Source of the DNA: Nostoc mirabile CHAB5784
GTDB lineage: Bacteria; Cyanobacteriota; Cyanobacteriia; Cyanobacteriales; Nostocaceae
NCBI RefSeq assembly: GCF_020829645.1
Contig: NZ_JAIVFS010000024.1
Span: 41,856 to 105,855 of the forward strand
Direction of reading: 5' to 3'
Length of the DNA: 64,000 nucleotides
Below are positions 17,931-26,660 of this stretch, in pieces; the first letter of the stretch is position 1; every line of letters starts with the position of its first letter. The notes beneath the pieces are model-generated. The model made no database searches, was not told where the DNA came from, and was given only the letters and a program-made list of their open reading frames with translations. Position numbers and translations under genes: made by a program.

Positions 17931-18413
17931 ATGCAAGCTAATACAAATAAATTTTCATGGTTCCAGGTTCCAGAGGACATCAAAAATCTGTTAATTTTAG
18001 CTGCACAAACCTGGGAGAACACATCAGAATCAGAAAAATATATTCAACAAGCTTTAGCGCAAACTGGTGAAAATACAGATGTCTTGGTAGCAGCATATAG
18101 ATTTTTCTATTATAAGAATAATTATTCTCTTGCATTACAAACAACAGTTAAATTATTAGATAAAATTAAAGAACTAGAAAAATTCCCTGATGACTGGGAG
18201 CAACTTAAGCCTATATTAGTCAATCGTAAAGAAGACCCACAAATTCGATTGTACTTAAATGCTTATGCTGCTTCTGGATTAGTACTAGCAAAGTTAGGAG
18301 CAATTGAGGAAGCGAAAGAAATCAGCGCCAGAGTCAAAGAGATAGACGAAAAGCATGATTTTGGAGCCGGTATTCTCCTGGATATTTTGACACGTCCAGA
18401 AGAAGATGATTAA
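17931..18413 (+). CDS. hypothetical protein, helical repeat-like
   Basis: 160 residues from ATG 17931. The sequence is mainly alpha helical with a TPR-like pattern: LAAQTWENTSESEKYIQQAL, VLVAAYRFFYYKNNYSLAL, YLNAYAASGLVLAKLGAIEEA. No catalytic motif is seen. It has been placed behind coxC by the repeat insertion, and the same strand and close spacing make co-transcription possible. Its function is unknown; the helical repeat suggests a protein-binding role. Confidence 0.7.
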   Translation: MQANTNKFSWFQVPEDIKNLLILAAQTWENTSESEKYIQQALAQTGENTDVLVAAYRFFYYKNNYSLALQTTVKLLDKIKELEKFPDDWEQLKPILVNRKEDPQIRLYLNAYAASGLVLAKLGAIEEAKEISARVKEIDEKHDFGAGILLDILTRPEEDD

Positions 18414-18612
18414 TTAGTCAATGCACATCTCGACAAGACGATGTGCGAAGTAGAGACGCGATTCATCGCGTCTGTAAGGAGTGGGGAGATAAGGGAGACA
18501 AGGACACAAGGAGAATAACCCATGCCCCATTCCCAATGCCCCATGCCCAATTCCCAATTCCCTTTTAGTGAACAATCATGAACAATTGGTTATCTACCAC
18601 ATCATATTCCTC

Positions 18613-18726
18613 TTACTCCTTATTAGGAGCAGCTACTGATAGCAACTCTATCATTCCTGCTATCACCATACCTACTAAACTTCCTGGAGGTAATAATATT
18701 CCTAATGTCTCTCCGATTATTATCAT
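18613..18726 (-). CDS. possible 37-residue small membrane protein
   Basis: A short minus-strand frame, MIIIGETLGILLPPGSLVGM then VIAGMIELLSVAAPNKE, reads like a small membrane protein with one hydrophobic helix and a charged C terminus. GAGA lies about ten bases before the ATG. The opposite strand has a 57-codon open frame (18578-18751) that looks less protein-like. The rest of 18414-18756 holds no gene. Confidence 0.3.
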   Translation of the reverse strand: MIIIGETLGILLPPGSLVGMVIAGMIELLSVAAPNKE

Positions 18727-18756
18727 CCAATCTTCTCAGCTATCAATTTAAAAGTT

Positions 18757-19368
18757 ATGAAAGGTAAGGATTGGCTGCTAACGGGGGACGGTCAGCATCA
18801 AGCTTGTAAATCTGTGAGAGCATGGGATTTGTTGAGAGAGAATTATCGTCTTTATCGGTTTTTAACTGAAGTCGAAGATGTTCTCAATAGTGGGGATGAT
18901 GAAGCCAGTCGTCTGCCAGAAATTCGGATGCTTGTAAGGCGCTTAATAGTAAATTCCTACTGGGTGCGAAGTCAAAATTTAGAGCCTTCGCCCAAAACGG
19001 GAACCTCTGTTTTACTCCTATACGATGAATTGGGTTTTCCGTTGACGGTGCAAACAGTAACATTTGCACCAGGAACCCGATCAACCATTCATAATCATGG
19101 GACGTGGGGAGTTGTGGCGGTGTTAAAAGGCCAGGAAAAAAATAGTTTTTGGCGACACACTCATAACCCAGAATTTCAGGACAAAATTGAACCGACGGGA
19201 GAGCTAACTCTATTTCCAGGGGATATTATTAGCTTTACTCCTGATGCAATTCACTGTGTAGAAGCAGTGGGTGATGAACCAACTGTGACTTTTAATGTTT
19301 ACGGCGAAACCGATCCGAATGAGAGATTTGAGTTTGACTCAGTTAGCCATAAGGCTAGGAATTTTTAA
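18757..19368 (+). CDS. cupin-fold protein, cysteine dioxygenase-like
   Basis: A 203-residue protein with a metal-binding cupin core: PGTRSTIHNHGTWGVVAVLKG provides two His and the later GDIISFTPDAIHCVEAVGDE the third. The pattern is that of cysteine dioxygenase-type thiol dioxygenases. The N-terminal 90 residues are helical. With cysK and an ArsC-like protein nearby, a role in sulfur metabolism is possible, but the substrate is not shown. It is followed by a palindrome TTTAGCGCTAAAG (19411-19423). Confidence 0.75.
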   Translation: MKGKDWLLTGDGQHQACKSVRAWDLLRENYRLYRFLTEVEDVLNSGDDEASRLPEIRMLVRRLIVNSYWVRSQNLEPSPKTGTSVLLLYDELGFPLTVQTVTFAPGTRSTIHNHGTWGVVAVLKGQEKNSFWRHTHNPEFQDKIEPTGELTLFPGDIISFTPDAIHCVEAVGDEPTVTFNVYGETDPNERFEFDSVSHKARNF

Positions 19369-19463
19369 TTAGGAATCGTCAGGATTAATTTCATCGGTTC
19401 GTAGTTGGCGCTTTAGCGCTAAAGCGCCAACTACAAACAATTGAGTAATTAGGAGATAGTTGA

Positions 19464-19958
19464 ATGGCAAGGGTAATTTTCTATAGCAAACCAGGTTGTC
19501 AAGGTGGTACTAAGCAAAAAGTTTTGCTAACAGCTGCTGGACATGAGGTGATACCATATAATCTGCTAACAGAACCTTGGACAGTTGAACGGTTGCGTTC
19601 ATTTTTTGGCGATCGCCCCGTAGCCGAATGGTTTAATTCTTCCGCCCCAAAGGTAAAATCTGGTGAGGTGGTTCCTGAAAAAGTAGATGAACAAACCGCT
19701 TTGGCGCTGATGTTGAGAGAGCCGTTGTTGATTCGCCGTCCTTTGTTAGAAGTAGGCGAACAGCGTGAGGTAGGATTCGATGTAGAAAAGATTGATGCTT
19801 GGATTGGTTTAAAACCTGTAGATGAGTCCTTGCAAGAAATCAGCGAAAATCTGATGAAGGAGAATTTGCAAGGCTGCTCCCACGGTCATGATCATAGTCA
19901 TCATCACCATAATCAGCAGGGTGAACAACATCAAAAGCAAGGCAAGTGTAGTCATTAG
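19464..19958 (+). CDS. ArsC/Spx-like nitrogenase-associated protein with His-rich tail
   Basis: A 164-residue thioredoxin-fold protein of the ArsC-related 'nitrogenase-associated' family. The N-terminal ARVIFYSKPGCQGGTKQKVL has the single Cys of the ArsC site, and REPLLIRRPLLEVG is the typical RP-containing segment. The C-terminal tail is rich in His (HGHDHSHHHHNQQ) and ends KCSH, a likely metal-binding region, possibly for nickel, iron or molybdenum. The gene has AGGAG 11 bases upstream of the ATG and ends in a strong terminator. The family is linked to nif genes in other bacteria; its function is not settled. Confidence 0.8.
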   Translation: MARVIFYSKPGCQGGTKQKVLLTAAGHEVIPYNLLTEPWTVERLRSFFGDRPVAEWFNSSAPKVKSGEVVPEKVDEQTALALMLREPLLIRRPLLEVGEQREVGFDVEKIDAWIGLKPVDESLQEISENLMKENLQGCSHGHDHSHHHHNQQGEQHQKQGKCSH

Positions 19959-19980
19959 ATTTCTTGCAAAAATCCCTAAT

Positions 19981-20041
19981 ACCCCACCCGCAAGCAAAGA
20001 GAGGAGATAAAGCGTAGCTTTGTCGGGTGGGGTTTTTATTT
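19981..20041 (+). terminator. rho-independent terminator after the ArsC-like gene
   Basis: ACCCCACCCG (19981-19990) pairs with CGGGTGGGGT (20023-20032) and is followed by TTTTATTTTT. The loop contains AAAGCGTAGCTTT, a sequence also found inside the MITE-like elements at 2448 and 16582, so the terminator may derive from such an element. Confidence 0.8.
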
Positions 20042-20112
20042 TTGATTTATGCTAAGAGGTTTATTAGTTATGGTAGTTCTCAATTGCCATGCTATCTAAA
20101 AGTAACCTCCTG

Positions 20113-20259
20113 CAATGCGATTGTTCCGACTGACAATGCCATTGTTTTGACTGACAATGCCATTGTTTCAACTCACAATGTGATTGTTTCGACTGACAAT
20201 GCGATTGTTTCGACTGACAATGCGATTGTTTCAACTCACAATGCGATTGTTTCGGCTTG
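20113..20259. repeat. 21-bp tandem repeat, seven units
   Basis: Seven degenerate copies of CAATGCGATTGTTTCGACTGA. A frame through the array reads DNAIVST heptads, but only because the unit is a multiple of three. The array sits directly before a truncated HAD gene. Confidence 0.85.
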
Positions 20260-20281
20260 CAAAAATTAACACACCCTTTCT

Positions 20282-20509
20282 TTGTGTGAGCAGCTTAGAG
20301 AATCTGCATCAGATTGCATCTACATTGGGGATAACTTGAAGTTGGATGCGATTGCTGCGACAAAAGCTGGAATGCTGGGAGTGTGGCTTGACCGTGAACA
20401 AAAGACTTCCGAGATTGACTTATATGATGGGGACAAGATTAATAGTCTTTCGCAAGTACCTGCGCTATTGGCAAAGCTAACAAGGGACTTGCAGCGAATG
20501 AAGTATTAG
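20282..20509 (+). pseudogene. C-terminal fragment of a HAD-family hydrolase
   Basis: About 75 codons containing DCIYIGDNLKLDAIAATKAG and MLGVWLDRE, the motif III/IV region of HAD-superfamily hydrolases (GDN-x3-DA-x-AA-x-AG). Motifs I and II are missing; the sequence upstream is the 21-bp repeat array. I read it as the remnant of a deleted gene. No usual start codon with a ribosome-binding site is seen. Confidence 0.7.
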
Positions 20510-20561
20510 AGCCAAATGAGAAGGACAGGGAGATTCATTACTCCGTTGTCCCTCTGTCTTT

Positions 20562-21521
20562 TTAACGCGCCCCAGCAGTTTCTAAGGACAAGTCTTGGAA
20601 CATGGGTGTGCTGAGGTAACGTTCGCCAAAGGAAGGCTGAATCATCACGATTAAACGTCCGGCATTTTCTGGACGTTTACCTACTTGAATTGCAGCACAC
20701 AAGGCTGCACCAGAGGATATCCCAGACAATAAGCCTTCTTCTTTTGCTAAACGTCGCCCATAAGCGATCGCTTGTTCATCGCTGACTCTAATTACTTCAT
20801 CAACCAATTCTAGGCGGAGAACATCGGGGATAAATCCGGCACCAATACCTTGAATTCTGTGTGGCCCGGCTTCACCGCCTGAGAGAACTGGGCTGTTGCT
20901 GGGTTCAACTGCGATCGCCTGAAAAGTCTTCTTACGCTGTTTAAGTACTTCTGCAACCCCAGTAATCGTTCCACCAGTACCTACCCCAGCAATGACGATA
21001 TCCACTTCCCCGTCTGTATCTGCCCAAATTTCTTCTGCGGTGGTTTCTTGGTGAACTTTGGGATTGGCAGGGTTGCGGAACTGTTGCAGCATAAAAGCAT
21101 CGTTTGTATTAGCCACAATTTCTTCGGCTTTGCGAATAGCTCCCCGCATTCCCTCAACGCCTGGTGTCAATTCCAAAGAAGCACCATAAGCCCTAAGCAT
21201 AGCCCGTCGTTCTTGGCTCATCGTCTCTGGCATTGTCAAAATCAAACGGTAGCCACGCGCTGCTGCTACCATCGCTAGAGCAATTCCTGTATTACCAGAA
21301 GTAGGCTCAACTAAAATCGTCTTTCCAGGGGAAATTGAACCAGCAGCTTCTGCTGAGAGTACCATACTTAACCCAATGCGGTCTTTCACCGAAGCTGCTG
21401 GGTTCATCCCTTCTAATTTGACAACTATCCTTGCTACTACTCCCTCAGCTTGAGGAATCTTGTTCAGTTGAACTAAAGGAGTTCGTCCAATCAGTTCTGT
21501 TATGTCTTGAGCAATCCGCAT
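20562..21521 (-). CDS. cysK: cysteine synthase A (O-acetylserine sulfhydrylase)
   Basis: A 319-residue PLP enzyme that makes cysteine from O-acetylserine and sulfide. Motifs: GRTPLVQLNKIP near the N terminus, NPAASVKDRIGLSM with the PLP Lys, EPTSGNTGIALAMVAAARGY (substrate loop), GTGGTITGVAEVLK (phosphate loop) and GISSGAALCAA. Length is normal. It is convergent with the truncated HAD fragment. Cysteine supply matters for Fe-S cluster assembly; that link is inference from position. Confidence 0.95.
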   Translation of the reverse strand: MRIAQDITELIGRTPLVQLNKIPQAEGVVARIVVKLEGMNPAASVKDRIGLSMVLSAEAAGSISPGKTILVEPTSGNTGIALAMVAAARGYRLILTMPETMSQERRAMLRAYGASLELTPGVEGMRGAIRKAEEIVANTNDAFMLQQFRNPANPKVHQETTAEEIWADTDGEVDIVIAGVGTGGTITGVAEVLKQRKKTFQAIAVEPSNSPVLSGGEAGPHRIQGIGAGFIPDVLRLELVDEVIRVSDEQAIAYGRRLAKEEGLLSGISSGAALCAAIQVGKRPENAGRLIVMIQPSFGERYLSTPMFQDLSLETAGAR

Positions 21522-21806
21522 TATTTAACTCCTAAAATTCTAAATCTTAGTACAGAGTATTTACTTATAAGAATAAGCTTTTGTATTATTTAATTTGCAG
21601 TTTAATGTCAATGAGTGCATATACTATGTATTCTAACTAAATCACAAAATATGAAAGTTTAGGAAGAACCTTTATTACATGTTCCCATTGATTCTCACTT
21701 CAGCAGAGGGCTAGCTTGTCATACTTATATTTTACCATTTGGAATTGCTGACTATTGCTTCTTGGGCAGAAAATTTGTATATAGGCATAATTTTTACCAT
21801 TATTTT
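21522..21806. other. upstream region of cysK, no gene seen
   Basis: AT-rich DNA carrying the cysK promoter region. The first bases (TTAACTCCTAAAATTC read on the plus strand) place AGGAG just before the cysK ATG on the minus strand. Confidence 0.45.
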
Positions 21807-22010
21807 TAACATTTTTGAGGGGTTTAAGTCCCTCGCTTCTAACAAGCGACAAGTTTTGTTTTACGGTGGGGTTAAAATTCCCAGACGCTCTCGAAGAGAC
21901 GCTAAAAGCGAACGCGGACTCGCTAACGCAACTCTTAGAGACGCACTCGCGTTCGCTAATGCAAAACAAAATTTACGAATTACGAATTACGAATTACGAA
22001 TTATTTTAAT
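21807..22010 (+). repeat. structured interspersed repeat, copy B
   Basis: Almost the same as copy A at 5702-5900: TAACATTTTTGA, GGGTTTAAGTCCC hairpin, GCGACAAGTTTTG, GGGGTTAAAATTCCC, the GC-rich arm, GCAAAACAAAATTTACG and AATTACG heptamers. It differs from A by a few substitutions and short indels, including CTAACG in place of AAGAGA in the arm. Confidence 0.7.
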
Positions 22011-22738
22011 ATTTTCTATTTGTTATAGAAATATCATTTACTTTCCAAACATTTAATTGTTTTTTCCAAATTATTAGTCTATCTTTATCAAAAGACATTG
22101 ATATTTTCTTTTGAGTGCAGTTTTTGTCTTCCAAAAAATGCATCAGAAACAGTCTTTAATCGTTGCCTACACCGCTTTGAGGTTGAGTACAGAAATACCA
22201 GAACCCCACCTCAGAAACACTAGAACCCCGTCCTAAAAACACTAGCACCCATACCCCAATAAATTTTTGTAAGGCTTATCAGGCGGGAATTACAAGCTTT
22301 GAGTACTATTCTAATGAATTTAATAATCTTAACGGGGCTAGGGTAAACTGTTTTGTGGAGAGCGGCTGATATAAATCGTATAGGATTTACGCAGAGATTC
22401 CCCTCTACCCCCCAACATTCCTGAGCGAAAGCTTAGTGAACTAGGGGGGACTTCTTAATCTCTCTTTTGAGAGGAAGATGAAATCACATTCTCTGAATCT
22501 AAGTGCGTTATTTCTGACTGATTAATCCTACGTTTTGTGAAAAGCTTGGTAACTTTTCAGTGGTCAGTAATCAGTGGTAATTATAAAAATAACTGGCAAC
22601 TAACGATTGGAAAAATTACCGATTACACATATTTTAATATCAAACCTGTTTGAAAAGTAGAAATATATAGCTACTTAAAATAAACAGCAAAAGATATTTT
22701 CTTGCTGAGTGCATACTACCTAGCAAGGGAGAGCCGAG
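22011..22738. other. gene-free stretch with small palindromes
   Basis: About 730 bases without a supported gene. At 22400-22450 is CCCTCTACCCCCCAAC... CTAGGGGGGA, an imperfect inverted repeat, and 22190-22250 has a duplicated AGAACCCC/ACACTAG motif. The last 30 bases contain GGGAGAG just before the next ATG, a likely ribosome-binding site. Confidence 0.45.
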
Positions 22739-23161
22739 ATGAAAGCCAAACTTTTAAATCTTCTCACAGTTTGCGTAGTTACCTTAGTAGTACTTTCTCC
22801 AGGAGTAGTAGTATTTGGCATAGTTTGGGAGCGACATTTGGAGTTAGTAAAATCCCATAATTTAGCCTGCGAAGTTAACAAGACTAGTAGAGATGCTCCT
22901 ATCTTGGCTCCCCGGACAGAGGGTACACATTCCCCTCAGACTAGCATCCAATCCTCTGATCGTAATGTGATTCATCAAATGCTGACTGTTGCTGAACAAT
23001 ATAAATTTGCCACGATCCTACAATGGTTCTTCTTGCTAACCCCTATTTGTGTTGGGTTAGGGATTCTTTTTTACGACAGATATCTTGTTCATCGTGCGGC
23101 TGTTTTAAAAGAACAAGTTGAAATGTTGGAAAGGCTGTGGCAGCACAGTATCGAACAGTAA
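22739..23161 (+). CDS. small membrane protein of unknown function
   Basis: 140 residues with two hydrophobic segments: an N-terminal one (LLTVCVVTLVVLSPGVVVFG) and one near residue 100 (ILQWFFLLTPICVGLGILFY). A polar stretch with Ser/Thr lies between them, so the middle probably faces outside the cytoplasm. No family is recognised. GGGAGAG at 22730-22736 is well placed for the ATG. It heads a run of three small genes on the plus strand. Confidence 0.6.
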   Translation: MKAKLLNLLTVCVVTLVVLSPGVVVFGIVWERHLELVKSHNLACEVNKTSRDAPILAPRTEGTHSPQTSIQSSDRNVIHQMLTVAEQYKFATILQWFFLLTPICVGLGILFYDRYLVHRAAVLKEQVEMLERLWQHSIEQ

Positions 23162-23196
23162 CTAATTCACAACTCACTAAAATCAAGAAGCTTACT

Positions 23197-23478
23197 ATGT
23201 CAGAACAACGCCAACAACTGTATTTTAATCTGATTGATGAGCTACTGAAATGCCCTAATGGTCAAGAACCAGAAGTTTTGGAAAGTAAACCAGAATTGAT
23301 TGATTCTGGTTTTGTAGAAACAATGTTACAAGTAGCAACTATGTTTGCCCATGAAGGCAATCAAGATGGTGCTAAGTTTTTATTTTTTGTAGCGCGTGAG
23401 CTAGCTAAAGAATTGGGTTTATACCCGGAAGTTTCCAATCCTGAAGTTGCAAACACTGAAGCTGCTAATAAGGAGTAA
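23197..23478 (+). CDS. small protein resembling the N-terminal module of cyanobacterial TPR/CHAT proteins
   Basis: 93 residues from ATG 23197 (an upstream frame open from 23137 overlaps the previous gene). The sequence QQLYFNLIDELLKCPNGQEP and LIDSGFVETMLQVATMFAHE matches a helical module I associate with the start of long cyanobacterial TPR and CHAT proteins. Here it stands alone. The C terminus is degenerate (SNPEVANTEAANKE) and repeat-like. It ends two bases before the next ATG. Confidence 0.6.
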   Translation: MSEQRQQLYFNLIDELLKCPNGQEPEVLESKPELIDSGFVETMLQVATMFAHEGNQDGAKFLFFVARELAKELGLYPEVSNPEVANTEAANKE

Positions 23479-23480
23479 AA

Positions 23481-23792
23481 ATGCTATTGACTTCAACGGA
23501 TGCGGGACAAATAGCTTTAGAACTGCTCATGGCAGATTGGAATATTTCAGAAGAGAATCGTGAGTGGTTTACAATCTTTAACTCTCGTCTGATTGGCGAA
23601 AGTTGGTACACTGTAGAATTAGGTGTAGAAGGATTTCCCGATAGATGGTTTATTCAAGTATATGACAATGGAGTGTGCGATCCAAACTACACATTTATAT
23701 CGCCAATCCGTGGTTATGAAGGATTTACGGACTTTGGAAATGTGCCGGATATTGTAGCAGAAGTCTTAGTTTGTGAACGCAATGCTCGATAA
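23481..23792 (+). CDS. hypothetical protein
   Basis: 103 residues with a mixed alpha/beta pattern and many aromatic residues: WNISEENREWFTIFNSRLIG and GFPDRWFIQVYDNGVCDPNY. I recognise no family. GGAG lies eight bases before the ATG and the previous gene ends two bases upstream, so co-translation with it is likely. Confidence 0.6.
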   Translation: MLLTSTDAGQIALELLMADWNISEENREWFTIFNSRLIGESWYTVELGVEGFPDRWFIQVYDNGVCDPNYTFISPIRGYEGFTDFGNVPDIVAEVLVCERNAR

Positions 23793-24061
23793 TAATTAAA
23801 AAGACAAAATTTAGAATTCAATATTAAGATGTGCTGATTAAATGCATTTTCTTTGAATTCATAATTTTTAATATTAGAGTATTTGGGAGCATCTCACCTT
23901 TACAAATATACCTGGCGATTAGAAATCGCGGTTAATCTTGCAAACATAGACGCTTTGCGGCTTCCCGCAGGGTAGTTCGCCTACGCTGACTAAGAAAGCA
24001 ATTTGCTCAAGCAACTGGTTTAACCACCTGCATAGGTTAAAATTTCGTATAGCTGCGAATT

Positions 24062-24263
24062 CCATGAGACTGTTGGCCAATTTATGAGGGGTTAAACTCC
24101 CCATCCCTAAAATCTTGGTTTGGCGTTGCTTTCCCGCCCTGCAATAAATTGATTGCTCATAGCTAAAGTGTGTTGAAACGCACTAAAATTAAAGAAATTA
24201 AAATGGATTTGGACTGATGGGTTAGACTCCCTATTAATTCGCCAACAGTCTCATTCCATTCGT
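24062..24263. repeat. inverted-repeat pair around CTGTTGGC
   Basis: ATGAGACTGTTGGCCAATTT (24064-24083) and, on the opposite strand from about 24263, AATGAGACTGTTGGCGAATT are copies of one sequence facing each other; each is followed inward by a GGGG-TTAAACTCCCC-like hairpin. The region 23793-24280 has no supported gene. Confidence 0.55.
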
Positions 24264-24280
24264 CAAGACTAGGGGTATTA

Positions 24281-24388
24281 AATAATTCGTAATTCGTAAT
24301 TCGTAATTCGTAAATTTTGTTTTGTAATGGGGATTTAACCCCAACACAAAACTTGCGTGATTTTTGAACCGGGGGACTTAAACCCACG
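24281..24388 (-). repeat. structured interspersed repeat, copy C (without GC-rich arm)
   Basis: Read on the minus strand: GGGTTTAAGTCCCCCGG hairpin, GCAAGTTTTGTG, GGGGTTAAATCCCC hairpin, then ATTACAAAACAAAATTTACG and AATTACG heptamers. It matches copies A and B except that the GC-rich arm is absent, which marks that arm as an insertion or a variable stem. Confidence 0.65.
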
Positions 24389-24535
24389 GGACTAGTTAAA
24401 ACCAATACTTTGATAAAGAGTTTTTGGTACATACCTCGTCCCTTATGGGCAAAAAAACTAATGATATCAGGCTAATTAAAACCACATCCCTTGCGATGCC
24501 CTGAGCAAGCCGTTGTGTGGGTGTGGTTTCTCTTA

Positions 24536-24622
24536 GACTAATGACTAATGACTAATGACTAATGACTAATGACTAATGACTAATGACTAATGACTAATGA
24601 CTAATGACTAATGACTAATGAC
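24536..24622. repeat. perfect heptamer tract (ACTAATG)n
   Basis: About twelve head-to-tail copies of ACTAATG with almost no variation, the purest tract in the window. It follows a palindrome around 24480-24530. The region to 24786 is AT rich and contains no gene. Confidence 0.9.
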
Positions 24623-24789
24623 TCTCGCGTTGCAGTGTGATATTTAAATATAAAGATGCTTTACGCAAATTTGAGGTGATACTAAACAATGTATGCCTCT
24701 TTTTTTTGTAATCTTTAATATTTTATTTAAGCCTAATAGGCTATTTTGTCATATTTTATTGATAAAATTATGTTATATTAAATAGCGTG

Positions 24790-25152
24790 ATGGACGCTAC
24801 AGAAATATCAGTTCCAATGATTGCTGAAGATCTCTTAGCCAAAGAATTCACAAGAGTCCTCAACGACTACTATCCAAAAGTTGGAGAATTACTAGACGGG
24901 TGTTATGTGAAAGTCATCACCTGTTTTTGGGGACGACCTGCTAGACGCTTGCAATATATAGGAATTTATTGCTCTGACGAAATGATTTCCTGTGTGCAAG
25001 CCCACAAAGAAATACTCAGAGAAGTAGCAGACAACATGGGTCTAGTACAGGTAGTCTGCATGAATGCCAAGCGATTATTGCGCGACCCGATGTCGAAGGT
25101 CAAACACAATAACCCACGTCTATGGTTGGAGTTGCAGTGGGTTGCAAATTAG
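24790..25152 (+). CDS. hypothetical protein
   Basis: 120 residues, beginning MDATEISVPMIAEDLLAKEF. It has a predicted alpha/beta structure with YVKVITCFWGRPARRLQYIG and CMNAKRLLRDPMSKVKHNNP, and no motif I know. A GTG one codon upstream (24787) is an equally possible start. It precedes the flavin monooxygenase by 136 bases. Confidence 0.5.
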   Translation: MDATEISVPMIAEDLLAKEFTRVLNDYYPKVGELLDGCYVKVITCFWGRPARRLQYIGIYCSDEMISCVQAHKEILREVADNMGLVQVVCMNAKRLLRDPMSKVKHNNPRLWLELQWVAN

Positions 25153-25288
25153 TCTTTGATCGCATTAATGGAGAGGAGTAAAGGTGTTTGTAGTAGGGAC
25201 TTTAGTCCTCAAATATTTAAGCACGCTTAGTGCTTACTACGAACCTATCGACCACTAGAATAGCCAGCACAAAGTATTAACGCAAGTA

Positions 25289-26296
25289 ATGAAAACTGGA
25301 ATTTTCTGCAATTACGATAATCATCACCAAGATGCTCATCGTGCCATCTTTGAGCAAGTCACGCTAATAAAACAGGCAGAAAGTTTAGGTTTTGAGTCAG
25401 CCTGGGTGAGTGAGCATCATTTTAGTGAATCCAATCTCAGCCCCTCCATGTTGCTGTTAATGGCACACTTGGCGGGGCTGACTTCAACTATCCAATTAGG
25501 CACTGCGGCGGTGTTACTGCCATTCCATAACCCGATTCGGGTAGCGGAAGATATCGCCACTTTGGATAACCTGTGCAATGGACGATTATTATTTGGGGTT
25601 GCTAAAGGCGGCCCGTTTCCCCAACAAAATAAGCATTTTGCGACACTCCCAAGTGAATCCCGTCCCAAGATGCTAGAGGCGATCGCATTGATTCAAAAGC
25701 TGTTATATGAAACTGATGTATCATTTAATGGCAAGTATTATCAATGCGATCGCTTGACAATTTATCCAAAACCATTGCAGAGTCAAATACCAGTGTATGT
25801 TGCCACTGGCGGTGATGACGGTATCGAGTTTGCTGCTAAACATTCCTTCAGCTTGATGGGTGGGCCGCCATTCTCCCTACAGAGATTGAAGGATACTGTT
25901 GCTAAATATCGAGCCTTAAATTCTAGTGGTGCGGAAAACTTCGTGTTGGCACGCTTTTTTTATGTTGGCAAAACATTTGATGAGGCAGTGAGTGAGGCAT
26001 TGCCTTTCATCCGCCAATTTAGCCAGAAAATGAAAGCTAATTCGGCTGAAGTATTGCAGAATAGTGCGAATCCCAACCAAAAACCATTTGATCGCACAAA
26101 TATTTGTTTCGACGAAGATTATTTAATTGAGAACTCAATTATTGGTGATGTGGAGACTTGTCGAGACAAAATCAAGAAATTTCAAGACGAATTAAATTTA
26201 GGTACGTTAGCACTCAAACCCTCGTCTTCGGATATGCAAAAAAACTTAGAGAGTTTGACGCGCTACAACCAAGAGGTGCAAAATTATGTCTTCTAA
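25289..26296 (+). CDS. LLM-class flavin-dependent oxidoreductase (luciferase-like)
   Basis: A 335-residue TIM-barrel protein of the bacterial luciferase superfamily. Family segments: LGFESAWVSEHHFSESNLSP near residues 35-55, TIQLGTAAVLLPFHNPIRVA, EDIATLDNLCNGRLLFGVAK and VYVATGGDDGIEFAAKHSF. These use reduced FMN and O2; the substrate is not predictable. Its stop overlaps the start of the next gene by 11 bases, so the two are translationally coupled. Confidence 0.85.
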   Translation: MKTGIFCNYDNHHQDAHRAIFEQVTLIKQAESLGFESAWVSEHHFSESNLSPSMLLLMAHLAGLTSTIQLGTAAVLLPFHNPIRVAEDIATLDNLCNGRLLFGVAKGGPFPQQNKHFATLPSESRPKMLEAIALIQKLLYETDVSFNGKYYQCDRLTIYPKPLQSQIPVYVATGGDDGIEFAAKHSFSLMGGPPFSLQRLKDTVAKYRALNSSGAENFVLARFFYVGKTFDEAVSEALPFIRQFSQKMKANSAEVLQNSANPNQKPFDRTNICFDEDYLIENSIIGDVETCRDKIKKFQDELNLGTLALKPSSSDMQKNLESLTRYNQEVQNYVF

Positions 26297-26660
26297 ACTA
26301 TACCAGCTTCCTCCCGATGATTTACCTCCATCTGAGGTAACGAAACAGGATGGAATGCTGCAAATGGAGCTAGAACAGTCTACAGCTAGATGTTTTTATC
26401 TAGCCTGCGATCGCATTACGCGAGTCCTGTTGTCTAATTGTCAGTGGTATCTCACAACAAATGCTAGCATCCTAACATTAATTATTGACTGCCCTGACTT
26501 AGTAGCTTACTGGCATATAGTCAGCAATATTGCCCAGTTGGGTAATAGGTTAGAGCGGTTTGCTAGCAATGGCAAAATCCGCGTTTATCCGCCATTTGGC
26601 AAGGGGATGCCATTTGAAATCAGCGTAAATGAAATATCAGCTTACCGAGATTGGCTTTGA
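26286..26660 (+). CDS. small protein of unknown family, paralogue of 49480-49857
   Basis: 124 residues, overlapping the monooxygenase by 11 bases. It aligns along its whole length with the protein at 49480-49857: shared segments include CYLACDR/FYDACDR, LLSNCQWYLTT/LLSNCRWYVTT, CPD, KIRVYPP/KIRVCPP and PFEISVNEIS/PFEMRVDELS followed by YRD. No catalytic motif is visible. The paralogue follows another flavoenzyme. A role as an accessory to FMN enzymes is inference. Confidence 0.7.
   Translation: MSSKLYQLPPDDLPPSEVTKQDGMLQMELEQSTARCFYLACDRITRVLLSNCQWYLTTNASILTLIIDCPDLVAYWHIVSNIAQLGNRLERFASNGKIRVYPPFGKGMPFEISVNEISAYRDWL

Noticed and set aside
20113..20259. CRISPR array
   Set aside because: The 21-bp units are contiguous without spacers, and there are no cas genes in the window.
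20027..20269. Open frame with DNAIVST heptads
   Set aside because: Same cause: a 21-bp repeat. No start context and no recognisable protein.
23919..24104. 61-codon minus-strand frame
   Set aside because: It lies within the inverted-repeat region and is probably part of the repeat structure and not a gene.
24536..24622. CRISPR-like or coding repeat
   Set aside because: Pure heptamer tandem repeat with no spacers, of the STRR class common in these cyanobacteria.
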